Assembly (NCBI GenBank): GCA_035622755.1
Contig: DASPUU010000137.1
Span: 1-64,000 of the forward strand
Origin: JADGRA01 sp035622755
GTDB taxonomy: Bacteria > Myxococcota > Myxococcia > Myxococcales > Myxococcaceae
Length of the DNA: 64,000 nucleotides
Direction: 5' to 3'
Numbering within the stretch: the stretch's first letter is position 1; each line of letters starts with the position of its first letter. The notes under the pieces were generated by a model that was given only the letters and a program-made list of their open reading frames with translations, made no database searches and was not told the DNA's origin. Below, piece after piece: positions 41,582 through 50,392 of the stretch. Made by a program: the position numbers and the translations under genes.

Positions 41582-43318
41582 TCAGCGCCCGGGCGAGACC
41601 CCGGGAGGCTGGTAGGGCGGGCTGACGACCAGCGCGGGCTCGAGCTCCAGGGCGACCCGCATCTCCGCCCGCGCCTTCTCCGCCCACTCCTCCTGATGGC
41701 TCGGGCCGCCTTGCTCGATGAACATCGCCTGGCGCGTGTAGGCGGTGGCCAGCCAGGCATGGGCCAGCGCATAGTTGGGATCGAGCGCCAGGGCCTTCTG
41801 AAACTCGGCGATCGCCTCGAGATTCGTCCCGGCATCGGCCCCCTGCTCCGACCTCGCGGCCGCCGCCCACTGCTCGGCCTGGGAAACCCCGCGCAGGTAG
41901 TGGTCGTAGGCGTCCGGGCTGGACGTCGAGCCGCGCTTCAGGCGGGTGCCGTCCGCGGTGGTCAGCTTGAGGGCCAGCGCGCTGGCCACCTTCGCCCCCA
42001 CGTCGCGCTGGACATCGAGCACGTCCTTGGCTTCGAGGTCGTACACCTCGGCCCACAGGTGTCTCTCCGTCCGGGCGTCGATGAGCTCGGTGGCGATCCG
42101 GATCCGGCTCCCGACGCGCCGGACGCTCCCGTCGAGGATGGTGGCCACCCCCAGCTCGGATGCGATCTGCCGGATGGGCTTCCCTGCTCCCCGGTAGACC
42201 CCGGTGGAGGTGCGCGAGAGGACGCGGAGACCGGGCACCTTGGCCAGCTGGATGAGGATGTCCTCGGTGAGACCGGCGCTGAAGTAGTCGTCGGCCGGGG
42301 AGCCGCTGAGGTTGGTCAGCGGCAGGACGGCGATGCTCTGCGGGTCGACGAGCTCGAAGGCGCGGGCCGGTCGGGAGCGGTAGGCGACGATGGCGCCGCC
42401 GGCGGCGAGGGCGACCACCAGCCCGAGGACCAGGCCGGTGGCGAGCCGGCGGCCGCGGCGCTCCAGCGCCGGGACGAGCTCGAGCGGGTCCGCGGTCCGC
42501 TTCCGAAGGTCCGGCTCCAGCGCGCGCCGCAGCGGCGCCGCCCACCCCCGCGGGACATCCTCGAGCATGCCAGGGTCCGGAATCCGCCCGGTGACCATCT
42601 CGTGCGCGACCAGGCCCAGGGCGTAGACGTCCGTCCGCGGGCTCACCTCCGCGCCGGCGCGCTGCTCGGGTGCCATGTACGCCGGGCTTCCGACCACCGC
42701 ACCCGCCTCGGTGCCAGGCCATCCCGTGTCACCGCCCTCGGTGCGGGCGGGGCGGGCGATGCCGAAGTCCGTGACCACCGCCCGGAGCCGGTCGCGCTCG
42801 TGGACGAGGATGACGTTGCCCGGTTTGAAATCCCGGTGGATCAGATCCTTGGTATGGATGGCGGCCAGTCCCCGGGCCATCTGGTCGAGCAGGGGCAGCG
42901 CCTCCCGGGGCGAGAGCGGCCCCTTCCGCAGCCGCTCGGCGAGCGTCTCGCCGTCGAGGAACTCCATGGTGATGAACGCCAGCGGCCTCCCGTCCGGGCC
43001 GGGGCCCTCGTGAAAATCGAAGAGCCGGCAGACGTGGGGATGGGTCACGGCGCGGGCGAGCTGAACCTCGCGCCGCAGGCGCTCCAGAAGCTCGGCCCCG
43101 GCGCCGGTCGAGGTGCGGATCGTCTTCAGGGCGACGGTGACGTGCAGCCGGAGGTCGCGCGCCTCGTAAACCTCCCCCATTCCCCCGCGGCCCACGAGCC
43201 GCGCGAGCTTGAACCGTCCGAGCAGGACGTCGCCCGGGCACTGGGGAGAGACGTCGGTGGGTGGCTCCCCCCTCACCGTCCCGGTGACAGGCTCGGTCTC
43301 CCGTGAATCGTCGGGCAT
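41582..43318 (-). CDS. Receptor Ser/Thr kinase, C-terminally truncated paralogue (array copy A)
   Basis: 578 residues from ATG 43318. The kinase domain (about 33-290) is intact: GRGGMGEVYEARD, VALKTIR, HRDFKPGN, DFGIARP and YMAPEQ. One membrane span (RRLATGLVLGLVVALAAGGA) follows, then a TolB/FlgO-like N-terminal domain (SIAVLPLTNLSGSPADDYFS through RHLWAEVYD) and the beginning of a TPR region. Copies B and C are 793 residues; this one stops about 215 residues short, within the first TPRs, with an unrelated Pro-rich end. The kinase itself looks active. It is convergent with the beta-helix gene, 10 bp apart. Confidence 0.9.
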   Translation of the reverse strand: MPDDSRETEPVTGTVRGEPPTDVSPQCPGDVLLGRFKLARLVGRGGMGEVYEARDLRLHVTVALKTIRTSTGAGAELLERLRREVQLARAVTHPHVCRLFDFHEGPGPDGRPLAFITMEFLDGETLAERLRKGPLSPREALPLLDQMARGLAAIHTKDLIHRDFKPGNVILVHERDRLRAVVTDFGIARPARTEGGDTGWPGTEAGAVVGSPAYMAPEQRAGAEVSPRTDVYALGLVAHEMVTGRIPDPGMLEDVPRGWAAPLRRALEPDLRKRTADPLELVPALERRGRRLATGLVLGLVVALAAGGAIVAYRSRPARAFELVDPQSIAVLPLTNLSGSPADDYFSAGLTEDILIQLAKVPGLRVLSRTSTGVYRGAGKPIRQIASELGVATILDGSVRRVGSRIRIATELIDARTERHLWAEVYDLEAKDVLDVQRDVGAKVASALALKLTTADGTRLKRGSTSSPDAYDHYLRGVSQAEQWAAAARSEQGADAGTNLEAIAEFQKALALDPNYALAHAWLATAYTRQAMFIEQGGPSHQEEWAEKARAEMRVALELEPALVVSPPYQPPGVSPGR

Positions 43319-43380
43319 GGGGCCCCGCGGACGCCGCGGAGCTTAGGCCTCCGCCGGTGCGCGAGCCAGGACCCCGGCCG

Positions 43381-45762
43381 TCAGCGGACCTCGGCCTTCC
43401 ACTTCTCCCACCGCGGCCGGAGCTCGCCGACCAGGCGGAGGAACCCGGGGTCGGAGCGGAGCGGGTCGAGGAGCGGGTCGCGGGAGATGAGCAGGTAGCT
43501 CGGCATCCCTCCCTGCACCGTCTTCCGCAGCCAGTCCAGCGCCTGGTCGAGGTGGCCGAGCTGCGCCTCCACCGCGGCCAGCTCGTAGGTGTCGTGGTGG
43601 TAGGTCGAGGCCTGCTTCGGCCCGCCGGCAGCGGCGATCTCGTCGACCAGCGCCTGCGCCTCCGCCCGCCGCCCTCGCAGCGCGAGCACCATGGCGCGCG
43701 CGATGCGGTCGTCCACCGGCTGGGGCGCCGGGACCTCCGGGTCGAACACCCGCTCCACCGGGTCCACCTGGTCGAGCCGCACCAGCGCCTTCCAGGCCCG
43801 GCGCGTGGCCTTGGGCTCGGGGTTGAGGGCCCGCGTCCGGGCCACCGCATCCTGCCAGCGGCCGGCCATCTCGTAGCCGGTGGTGACCAGGACGCGGCCG
43901 GCATCGCTGAGCGGGTCGAGCTCGAGGCCGAGCTCCACCTCGCGGAGCCCTGCCTCCTCGATGCCCCGGTGCAGCCGGTACAGCCCGAGCAGGCTGTGGC
44001 CGAGGGCGGTCGGCTCCAGCTCCTGGGCCTGCTGCACCTCGGCCAGCGCGCGGTCCAGGTTCCACCCACCGAGATGGCTGAACTGGAGCACTCCCTCGGC
44101 CAGGTGCGGCAATCCCAGCGAGGACTCGAGCTCCAGGGCCCGGGCCGCCTCCCGGCGGGCGCGCTCGAAGAGCGAGGCGTCGCTGACCTCGTGGTCGGCG
44201 GCCAGGTGGGCCAGGCAGTAGGCCAGCCGCGCGTGGGCCAGGGCATAGCCGGGGTCGAGCTGGAGCGCCTGCTCCAGGTCCGCCTCGGCAGCGACCAGGT
44301 TCGCCCGCCTCCACCACTGGTCCGACTTCGAGACGCCGCGCAGGTAGTAGTCGTAGGCCTCCGGGTTGGAGGTCGAGCCGCGGCGGAGCCGGGCGTTGTC
44401 CGCCTGGGTGAGCTGGAGGGCGAGCGCGGAGGCGACCTTCGAGGCGACGTCGCTCTGGACGTCGAGCACCTCCCGGGCGTCGCGATCGTACGTCTCCGCC
44501 CAGAGGTCCTGGTCGGTCCTGGCGTCGATGAGGTGGACGCTGATGCGCACCCGCCCCCCGGCCCGGCGGACGCTGCCCTCGAGCACCGTCCCCACCCCGA
44601 GCTCGGCGGCCACCTCGTGCGGGGGGCGGGACGTGCCGCGATAGGCCGACGACGAGGTGCGGGAGATGACCCGCAGCCCCGGCACCTTGGAGAGCTGGGT
44701 GAGGATGTCCTCGGCCAGGCCCTCGCCGAAGTAGGCGTCGTCCGGCGAGCCGCCGAGATTGGCCAGGGGCAGCACGGCGATGGAGCGCTGGTCGGCCGCC
44801 CGCCGGGGGTGCGCTTCCCAGGGGCGGCCGAGCGCAACGACCACGGCGGCGCCGGCCAGGGCGACGACGGCCGCCGCCCCGAGGCGAGCTCTCCTTGCTC
44901 GCCGCCCGCTCAGCGCCTCGACGAGCTCGACCGGGCCCAGGTACCGGCGCGATGGATCCTCGGCGAGCGCCCGGCGCAGCGGGGCCCGCCAGCCTCGCGG
45001 CACGGCACCCGGGTCGCCCCCCTCCGGGAGCTGACCGGTCACCATCTCGCAGGCGACGAGGGCGAGGGCGAACTGGTCGGCGCGGGCGGTCACCGGGCCG
45101 CCGCTCCTCTGCTCCGGCGCCATGTAGGCCGGGCTCCCGAAGACCACCCCCTCCTCGCCCTCGGTCTCGCCCCCCGCGCCCCCGGCCCGGCGCGCGATGC
45201 CGAAGTCGGTGACCACGGCGCGGAGCTCGCCCGCCTCCTGGTGGAGCATCACGTTTCCGGGCTTGAAGTCGTGGTGCACCACTCCCTCGGCGTGGATGGC
45301 CGCCAGCCCCTCGGCGATCTGCTCGAGCAGGGCGATGGCCTCCGCCGGTGCGAGGGGCCCCGCCCGCCGGAGCCGCTCGCCCAGAGTCTCGCCGTCCAGG
45401 TACTCCATGGTGAGAAAGGCCAGCGGCCTGCCGTCCGGGCCGGGACCCTCCTCGAAATCGAAGATGCGGCAGACGGCCGGATGGGTCACCGTCCGCGCCA
45501 GCTGCACCTCCCGGCGGAGCCGCTCGAGCAGGTCCGCCCCGCCGGCGACCGAGGCGCGCACCGTCTTCAGCGCCACGGTCACGTCCAGCCGGAGATCGCG
45601 GGCCTCGTACACCTCGCCCATCCCGCCCCGGCCCACCAGTCGGATGAGCTTGAAGCGCTCGAGCAGAACGCTCCCCTCCCGGAGGGCGGCCCCCGGCGTC
45701 ACCACCGTGGGCCGGGTAGGCGCCTCGAGGAGCGCCTCGGTTTCGCGCAGGTCCTCCGTCAT
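43381..45762 (-). CDS. Receptor Ser/Thr kinase with TolB-like and TPR domains (array copy B)
   Basis: 793 residues from ATG 45762. Domain order: short N-terminal tail with RETEAL, kinase (about 35-290), membrane span near residue 300 (ARLGAAAVVALAGAAVVVAL), TolB/FlgO-like domain (SIAVLPLANLGGSPDDAYFG to DLWAETYD), then TPR-type helices to the end (RWEKWKAEVR). The catalytic loop is HHDFKPGN, i.e. His replaces the Arg of HRD but the Asp is kept; DFGIARR and YMAPEQ are normal. It probably phosphorylates cytoplasmic targets in response to a periplasmic signal read by the TolB/TPR part. It is closely related to copies A, C and D. Confidence 0.92.
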   Translation of the reverse strand: MTEDLRETEALLEAPTRPTVVTPGAALREGSVLLERFKLIRLVGRGGMGEVYEARDLRLDVTVALKTVRASVAGGADLLERLRREVQLARTVTHPAVCRIFDFEEGPGPDGRPLAFLTMEYLDGETLGERLRRAGPLAPAEAIALLEQIAEGLAAIHAEGVVHHDFKPGNVMLHQEAGELRAVVTDFGIARRAGGAGGETEGEEGVVFGSPAYMAPEQRSGGPVTARADQFALALVACEMVTGQLPEGGDPGAVPRGWRAPLRRALAEDPSRRYLGPVELVEALSGRRARRARLGAAAVVALAGAAVVVALGRPWEAHPRRAADQRSIAVLPLANLGGSPDDAYFGEGLAEDILTQLSKVPGLRVISRTSSSAYRGTSRPPHEVAAELGVGTVLEGSVRRAGGRVRISVHLIDARTDQDLWAETYDRDAREVLDVQSDVASKVASALALQLTQADNARLRRGSTSNPEAYDYYLRGVSKSDQWWRRANLVAAEADLEQALQLDPGYALAHARLAYCLAHLAADHEVSDASLFERARREAARALELESSLGLPHLAEGVLQFSHLGGWNLDRALAEVQQAQELEPTALGHSLLGLYRLHRGIEEAGLREVELGLELDPLSDAGRVLVTTGYEMAGRWQDAVARTRALNPEPKATRRAWKALVRLDQVDPVERVFDPEVPAPQPVDDRIARAMVLALRGRRAEAQALVDEIAAAGGPKQASTYHHDTYELAAVEAQLGHLDQALDWLRKTVQGGMPSYLLISRDPLLDPLRSDPGFLRLVGELRPRWEKWKAEVR

Positions 45763-45841
45763 GGGTCGCCCCGCGGGCCTCGCTGGGCGCCCCCGGGCGG
45801 CGGGAGCATAGGCGTGGGGCGCGGCGCAGGGCCACGCCGGC

Positions 45842-48223
45842 TCAGGGATGGTCCGCCTTCCACCTCTCCCAGCGGGGCCTGAGCTCGGTCATCAGCTGCG
45901 CGAAGCCCGGGTCGGAACGGATGGGATCGAGCAGCGGATCGCGCGAGAAGAGGAGGTAGTTCGGGAACCCCGACTCGGCGGCCTTCCGGAGCCAGCCGAC
46001 GGCCTCCGTCGGGTGGCCGATGAGCGACTCGGTGCAGGCCAGCTCGTACATCGAGTGATGGGCCCATTCCCCGGGCTCGAGCGGGTAGCCGCCGGCAAAG
46101 AGCTTCGCCAGGAAGGCCGCCTCGTCCTTCTTGCCGGCCACGGCCAGGATCAGCGCCCGCGTGGTGTCGGGGGTCTCGGGGAAGACCTCGTCCGGGTCAG
46201 GCGTCTCGGCCAGCGCCACTGCCTCGTCCAGGCGCCCCACCCGGAGCATCGAGGGCAGCCCCCGCAAGCGGTCGCTCGGTCTCTCGGCGAGCTCCCGGCT
46301 CCGGCTCAGCGCCTCGTTGAAGCGAGCGGTCCACTCGTACGCCAGCACCGTCACCAGCCGGACCAGCGTTCCCCGCGGGTTGAGCTTGAGAGCCAGCTCC
46401 GCCTCGCGCACCGCCGGCTCGAGCCCGACGTGGCCCATCACCGAGGCGGCCCAGATGTGTGCCGAGTCCGGCTCGAGCGCCCGGGCGCGCGCGAACTCCT
46501 TCATCGCACCGTCGAAGTCCCAGCCGCTGTACCGGCTGAAGAGGAGCTGGCCCAGAGCGACGTGCGGCAGGGCCAGCCCCGGTTCGAGCTCCAGGGCCCG
46601 GTTCACCGAGCTCCGGGCCCGGTCGATCCACTGGGGATCCTCCGCGTCGTTGTACAGGCCGTAGCGCAGGTAGGCATCCCCCAGCTCGGCATGTGCCAGG
46701 GCGTAGCCGGGGTCGAGCGCGACGGCGTGCTCGAAGTCGGACATCGCCGCCCGCAGCTCCTTGCCCGACCCGTTCCCGGCATGGGCGACGCCCTTGAGAT
46801 AGAAATCGTAGGCCTCGGGGTTGGAGGTGGTGCCGCGACGGAGGCGTGCGCCGTCCGCCTCGGTGAGCCGGAGGGCCAGCGCCGCGGCCACCTTCGACGC
46901 CACGTCCGTCTGCACGTCGAGCACGTCCCGCGGGTCCCGGTCGTAGGTCTCCGCCCACAGCTGGCGCTCGGTTCCGGCATCGATGAGCTGCGCGGTGATG
47001 CGGATGCGGCCCCCCGCCCGCCGGATGCTCCCCTCGAGGAGCGTGCCCACCCCGAGCTCCTGGGCGATCTCCCGGAGCGGTCGGGTGGTTCCCTTGTAGG
47101 GCCGGGTCGAGCCGCGGGCGATGACGTGCAGCGTGCGCATCTTGGTGAGCTGGGTGTTGATGTCCTCGGTCAGCCCGTCCCCGAAGTAGTCGCTGTCCGG
47201 GCCGCCACCGAGGTTGGCCAGGGGAAGCACGGCGATGGCCAGGCGGTCCGCCCGCGGCGTGCGGCCACGCAAGGCCATGGTGACTGCACCGGCCGCGACC
47301 AGCGCCACGGCCAGGGTGACGCCCGCCGCCAGCCGGCGGCGGCGGCGCTTGCCGCCCTCGAGGGTGGCCACCAGCGCCCGCGGGTCGGCGGGTCGCCTCT
47401 CCGGATCCGCGTCGAGGGCCCGGCGCAGCGCCGGGGCCCAGGCCCGCGGGACGTGGTCGAGGACCCCGCTCTCCGAGGGAAGCCGGCCGCTCACCATCTC
47501 GCAGGCGACCAGGGCCAGCGCGTGGATGTCGGTCCGGGCGGTCACCTCGCTCCCCTGCCGCTGCTCGGGCGACATGTAGGCCGGACTCCCGATGACCGCC
47601 CCCTCCTCGGTGCCCACCCAGCCGGTGTGGTTGCCGCTGCCCCGGGCGGCGCGCGCGATGCCGAAGTCGGTCACCACCGCCCGGAGCTCGCCCCCCTCGT
47701 GCACGAGCATCACGTTTCCGGGCTTGAAGTCGCGGTGGATGAGCCCCCGGGCGTGGATGGCGGCCAGGCCCTCGGCCATCTGCTCCAGCAGCGGGATGGC
47801 CTCCCGGGGAGGGAGCGGGGCGGAGGCGAGTCGCTCGGCGAGCGTCTCGCCGTCGAGGTACTCCATGGTGACGAAGGCGACCGGCTTCTCGTCCGGCCCG
47901 GAGCCCTCGTGGAAATCGAAGACGCGGCAGACGTTCGGATGGGTCACGACCCGGGCGAGCTGCACCTCGCGCCGGAGGCGTTCCAGCAGCTCGGGGGCGG
48001 CGGTGGACGAGGTCCGCACCGTCTTCAGGGCGACGGTGGCGTGCAGCCGGAGGTCGCGCGCCTCGTACACCTCGCCCATCCCGCCCTGGCCGACGAGGCG
48101 GAGGAGCTTGAAGCGCTCGAGGAGGACCTCACCCTCGCGCAGCGTCGAGGAGGACGGCGCGGGTGTTCCCGACGACTGGACGGTGTCGCCCAGGGACTCG
48201 GTCTCGCGCACGTTCTCCGGCAT
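45842..48223 (-). CDS. Receptor Ser/Thr kinase with TolB-like and TPR domains (array copy C)
   Basis: 793 residues, the same length as copy B, from ATG 48223 with an AGGGG site upstream. All kinase motifs are canonical (GQGGMGEVYEARD, VALKTVR, HRDFKPGNVML, DFGIARA, YMSPEQ). A Lys/Arg-flanked membrane span near residue 300, the TolB/FlgO-like domain (LAIAVLPLANLGGGPDSDYF) and TPR repeats follow, ending RWERWKADHP. The N-terminus has RETESL. The 80-90 bp spacers before and after this gene share GCATAGGCG-type sequence, in keeping with tandem duplication. Confidence 0.92.
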   Translation of the reverse strand: MPENVRETESLGDTVQSSGTPAPSSSTLREGEVLLERFKLLRLVGQGGMGEVYEARDLRLHATVALKTVRTSSTAAPELLERLRREVQLARVVTHPNVCRVFDFHEGSGPDEKPVAFVTMEYLDGETLAERLASAPLPPREAIPLLEQMAEGLAAIHARGLIHRDFKPGNVMLVHEGGELRAVVTDFGIARAARGSGNHTGWVGTEEGAVIGSPAYMSPEQRQGSEVTARTDIHALALVACEMVSGRLPSESGVLDHVPRAWAPALRRALDADPERRPADPRALVATLEGGKRRRRRLAAGVTLAVALVAAGAVTMALRGRTPRADRLAIAVLPLANLGGGPDSDYFGDGLTEDINTQLTKMRTLHVIARGSTRPYKGTTRPLREIAQELGVGTLLEGSIRRAGGRIRITAQLIDAGTERQLWAETYDRDPRDVLDVQTDVASKVAAALALRLTEADGARLRRGTTSNPEAYDFYLKGVAHAGNGSGKELRAAMSDFEHAVALDPGYALAHAELGDAYLRYGLYNDAEDPQWIDRARSSVNRALELEPGLALPHVALGQLLFSRYSGWDFDGAMKEFARARALEPDSAHIWAASVMGHVGLEPAVREAELALKLNPRGTLVRLVTVLAYEWTARFNEALSRSRELAERPSDRLRGLPSMLRVGRLDEAVALAETPDPDEVFPETPDTTRALILAVAGKKDEAAFLAKLFAGGYPLEPGEWAHHSMYELACTESLIGHPTEAVGWLRKAAESGFPNYLLFSRDPLLDPIRSDPGFAQLMTELRPRWERWKADHP

Positions 48224-48313
48224 GTTGACCCCTGGGCCGCCGCCCCCCGGGCATCCGGCAGCATAGGCGCGGGGCCCCGTGCCGGGCCACGCGGGAACCG
48301 GCCCACTCGCCGC

Positions 48314-48845
48314 TCAGCGGTAGTCGGCCGTCCACCGCTCCCAGCGCGGCCAGGAGCTGGACGAAGCCCGGGTCGGAGCGGACCGGGTCGAGCAGTTCCG
48401 CCATCTGCCCGAGCAGGGTGAGCGCTTCCTCGGGCGCCAGGCGTCCCGAGTGGAGTCGCTCGGCCAGGGTCTCGCCGTCGAGGTACTCCATGGTCACGAA
48501 GGCGAGGGGCTTGCCCTCGGGCCCAGTCCCCTCGTGGAAGTCGAAGACCCGGCAGACGTTGGGGTGTGTCACCGCCCGTGCCAGCTGCACCTCCCGCCGG
48601 AGCCGCTCCAGGAGCTCGGGGAGCGCGGTGGAGGAGGCCCGGACGGTCTTCAGGGCAACCGTGGCGTGGAGCCGCACATCCCGGGCCTCGTACACCTCGC
48701 CCATCCCGCCCCGGCCGACGAGCCGGACGAGCTTGAAGCGCTCGAGGAGGAGGTCCCCCTCGCGGAGGGCAGCGTGCGAGTCCGGCGACCCGGAACGCGG
48801 GAGGGTGTCGTCGAGCGCCTCGGTCTGCCGGTCGCGGTCGGTCAT
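48314..48845 (-). pseudogene. Degenerate receptor Ser/Thr kinase (array copy D, internal deletion)
   Basis: From ATG 48845 the reading frame matches copies A-C through the kinase N-lobe (GRGGMGEVYEARD, VALKTVRAS, TMEYLDGETLAERL) up to LLGQMAE. It then jumps directly to the C-terminal tail LLDPVRSDPGFVQLLA that ends the 793-residue paralogues, losing about 660 codons including HRD, DFG, the membrane span and TPRs. A second lesion, a frameshift, follows: the ancestral ending RWERWTADYR and its stop (48314-48316) lie in another frame. The existing frame runs on to 48129, past the start of copy C. No kinase activity is possible. Confidence 0.85.
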
Positions 48846-48871
48846 CCCGCCCCCCGACCGCCGATGGTAGC

Positions 48872-49456
48872 TCAGCCCGCCTTCTTGCTCATCGCCAGCG
48901 GGACGCGGAACACCTCCAGCACCTGGGCCACGTCCACCGGCTTGGCGAGGCAGGCCACCGCCCCGGCCTTGAGCGACTGCTCGACCATCTCCGGCGTGTG
49001 GCGGCCGGTCATGGTGATGAGCCGCACCGCCTCAAGGTTCTTGCGCGCCTTGATGCGCCGGCACACCTCGAAGCCGTCCACCTCCGGCATGTTCAGGTCG
49101 ATGAGCAGGCCATGCGGCTTGAGCTCGGTGACGAGCAGGAGCGCCTCCACCCCGGAGGTGGTGGTGGTCAGCTCCACCTGGCTCCCGTGGGCCTTGAAGG
49201 CGCGCTTCAGGGCGTCGAGCACCGGCTTCTCATCGTCCACGGCCAGGAGCCGGACCGCCGAGCTGCCCAGCTCCTCGGGAACGGGCATCTGGTGGGCGAT
49301 GAGAAAGGAGCGGAGGTCGCCCCCGCGCACGCGGCGGTGACCACCCGGGGTCCGGAAGGCGATGAGGATTCCCCGGTCGATCCACTTGCTGACCGTGGAG
49401 GGGTCTACCTGGAGCAACCGGCTGATGTCATGGGTCGTGTAGAGCGTGTCCGTCAT
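48872..49456 (-). CDS. Response regulator with N-terminal excisionase-type HTH
   Basis: 194 residues from ATG 49456. The order is reversed from most DNA-binding regulators. Residues 1-58 are a MerR/excisionase-type helix-turn-helix (YTTHDISRLLQVDPSTVSKW, RTPGGHRRVRGGDL). Residues 68-190 are a receiver with acidic D-D-E at the start (LLAVDDEKPV), phospho-acceptor Asp in LLIDLNMPEVDG, Thr in ITMTGR and Lys in CLAKPVD. It probably binds DNA on phosphorylation. No histidine kinase is adjacent; the kinase array lies directly downstream. A hairpin separates it from kdsA. Confidence 0.92.
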   Translation of the reverse strand: MTDTLYTTHDISRLLQVDPSTVSKWIDRGILIAFRTPGGHRRVRGGDLRSFLIAHQMPVPEELGSSAVRLLAVDDEKPVLDALKRAFKAHGSQVELTTTTSGVEALLLVTELKPHGLLIDLNMPEVDGFEVCRRIKARKNLEAVRLITMTGRHTPEMVEQSLKAGAVACLAKPVDVAQVLEVFRVPLAMSKKAG

Positions 49457-49494
49457 GGCCTCGACCCGTCCTGAAACCTGGACTGCGCGGGCAT

Positions 49495-49518
49495 CCTGCC
49501 CCCAAGCCCTGGGGCAGG
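49495..49518 (-). terminator. Stem-loop between kdsA and the HTH-receiver gene
   Basis: CCTGCCCC (49495-49502) and GGGGCAGG (49511-49518) form a perfect 8-bp stem with an 8-base loop, 56 bp after the kdsA stop. No T-run follows on the minus strand. It may attenuate read-through from kdsB-pyrG-kdsA into the regulator gene. Confidence 0.4.
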
Positions 49519-49573
49519 GAAGGCGAATTTCTGCTTTTCCCTGGCCTGGGCGTGGTCGGCCCGGACCCGGGGC

Positions 49574-50392
49574 TCACGCCTCCGCGCCGAGCGCCCGGCG
49601 GATGGCCCGCACCTCTTTCAGCGTGGCCTCGAACATCGCCGGATCCAGCGAGCAAGGTCCGTCGCAGGGCGCGCTGTCCGGAGATTCGTGCACCTCGGTG
49701 AAGAGGGCGTCGACGCCGGCCGCCACCGCCGCCCGGGCGAGGACCGGAACCAGCCGCCGCTCGCCCCCGGAAGCGGTGCCCGCCGCCGAGGGAAGCTGCA
49801 CCGAGTGCGTGGCGTCGAAGCACACGGTGAGGCCCGCCTCGCGCATCTGGTGCAGGCCCCGCATGTCGACCACCAGGTTGTGGTAGCCGAAGCTCGCCCC
49901 GCGCTCGGTGACCAGGACGTTGGCGTTCCCCGCCTCGATGGCCTTCCGCGCCGCCTGGACCATGTCCAGCGGGGCGACGAACTGGCCCTTCTTCAGATTG
50001 ACGCCGCGCCCGGATCGCGCCACGGCCACCACCAGGTCCGTCTGGCGGCAGAGGAAGGCCGGTACCTGGAGCACGTCCACCACCTCGGCCGCCGGGCCCA
50101 CCTGCGCCACCTCGTGCACGTCGGTGAGCACCGGCACCCTCACTTCCTGCCGGACCTTCCCCAGGACCCGGAGGCCCTCCACCATCCCCGGGCCCCGGAA
50201 GGAGGCCCCGCTCGTCCGGTTGGCCTTGTCGAAGCTGCACTTGAAGATGAAGGGGAAGCCGAGCCGGCCGGCGATGGCGGACAGGAGGCGGGCGTGGCGC
50301 AGGGCGTGCTCCTCGGACTCGATGACGTCCGGTCCGGCGATGACCAGGAGGGGCTGCCCCGGGCCGACGGCATGGCCGCCGAGGCGGATCAT
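49574..50392 (-). CDS. kdsA: 3-deoxy-D-manno-octulosonate 8-phosphate synthase
   Basis: 272 residues from ATG 50392, overlapping the pyrG stop as ATGA. It condenses phosphoenolpyruvate with arabinose 5-phosphate to make KDO-8-phosphate for LPS. It is a TIM barrel with FIFKCSFDKANRTS (PEP binding), GVNLKKGQF, FDATHSVQ and FTEVHESPD blocks. The position that separates metal-free (Asn) from metal-using (Cys) enzymes is Asp22 in IAGPDVIES, while the loop carries CDGP as in metal-free enzymes. The arrangement is unusual and worth testing. It is in a kdsB-pyrG-kdsA cluster. Confidence 0.95.
   Translation of the reverse strand: MIRLGGHAVGPGQPLLVIAGPDVIESEEHALRHARLLSAIAGRLGFPFIFKCSFDKANRTSGASFRGPGMVEGLRVLGKVRQEVRVPVLTDVHEVAQVGPAAEVVDVLQVPAFLCRQTDLVVAVARSGRGVNLKKGQFVAPLDMVQAARKAIEAGNANVLVTERGASFGYHNLVVDMRGLHQMREAGLTVCFDATHSVQLPSAAGTASGGERRLVPVLARAAVAAGVDALFTEVHESPDSAPCDGPCSLDPAMFEATLKEVRAIRRALGAEA

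Noticed and set aside
48129..48313. Extended C-terminus of kinase copy D
   Set aside because: This part arises only because a frameshift bypasses the ancestral stop. It is low-complexity and runs over the start of copy C.
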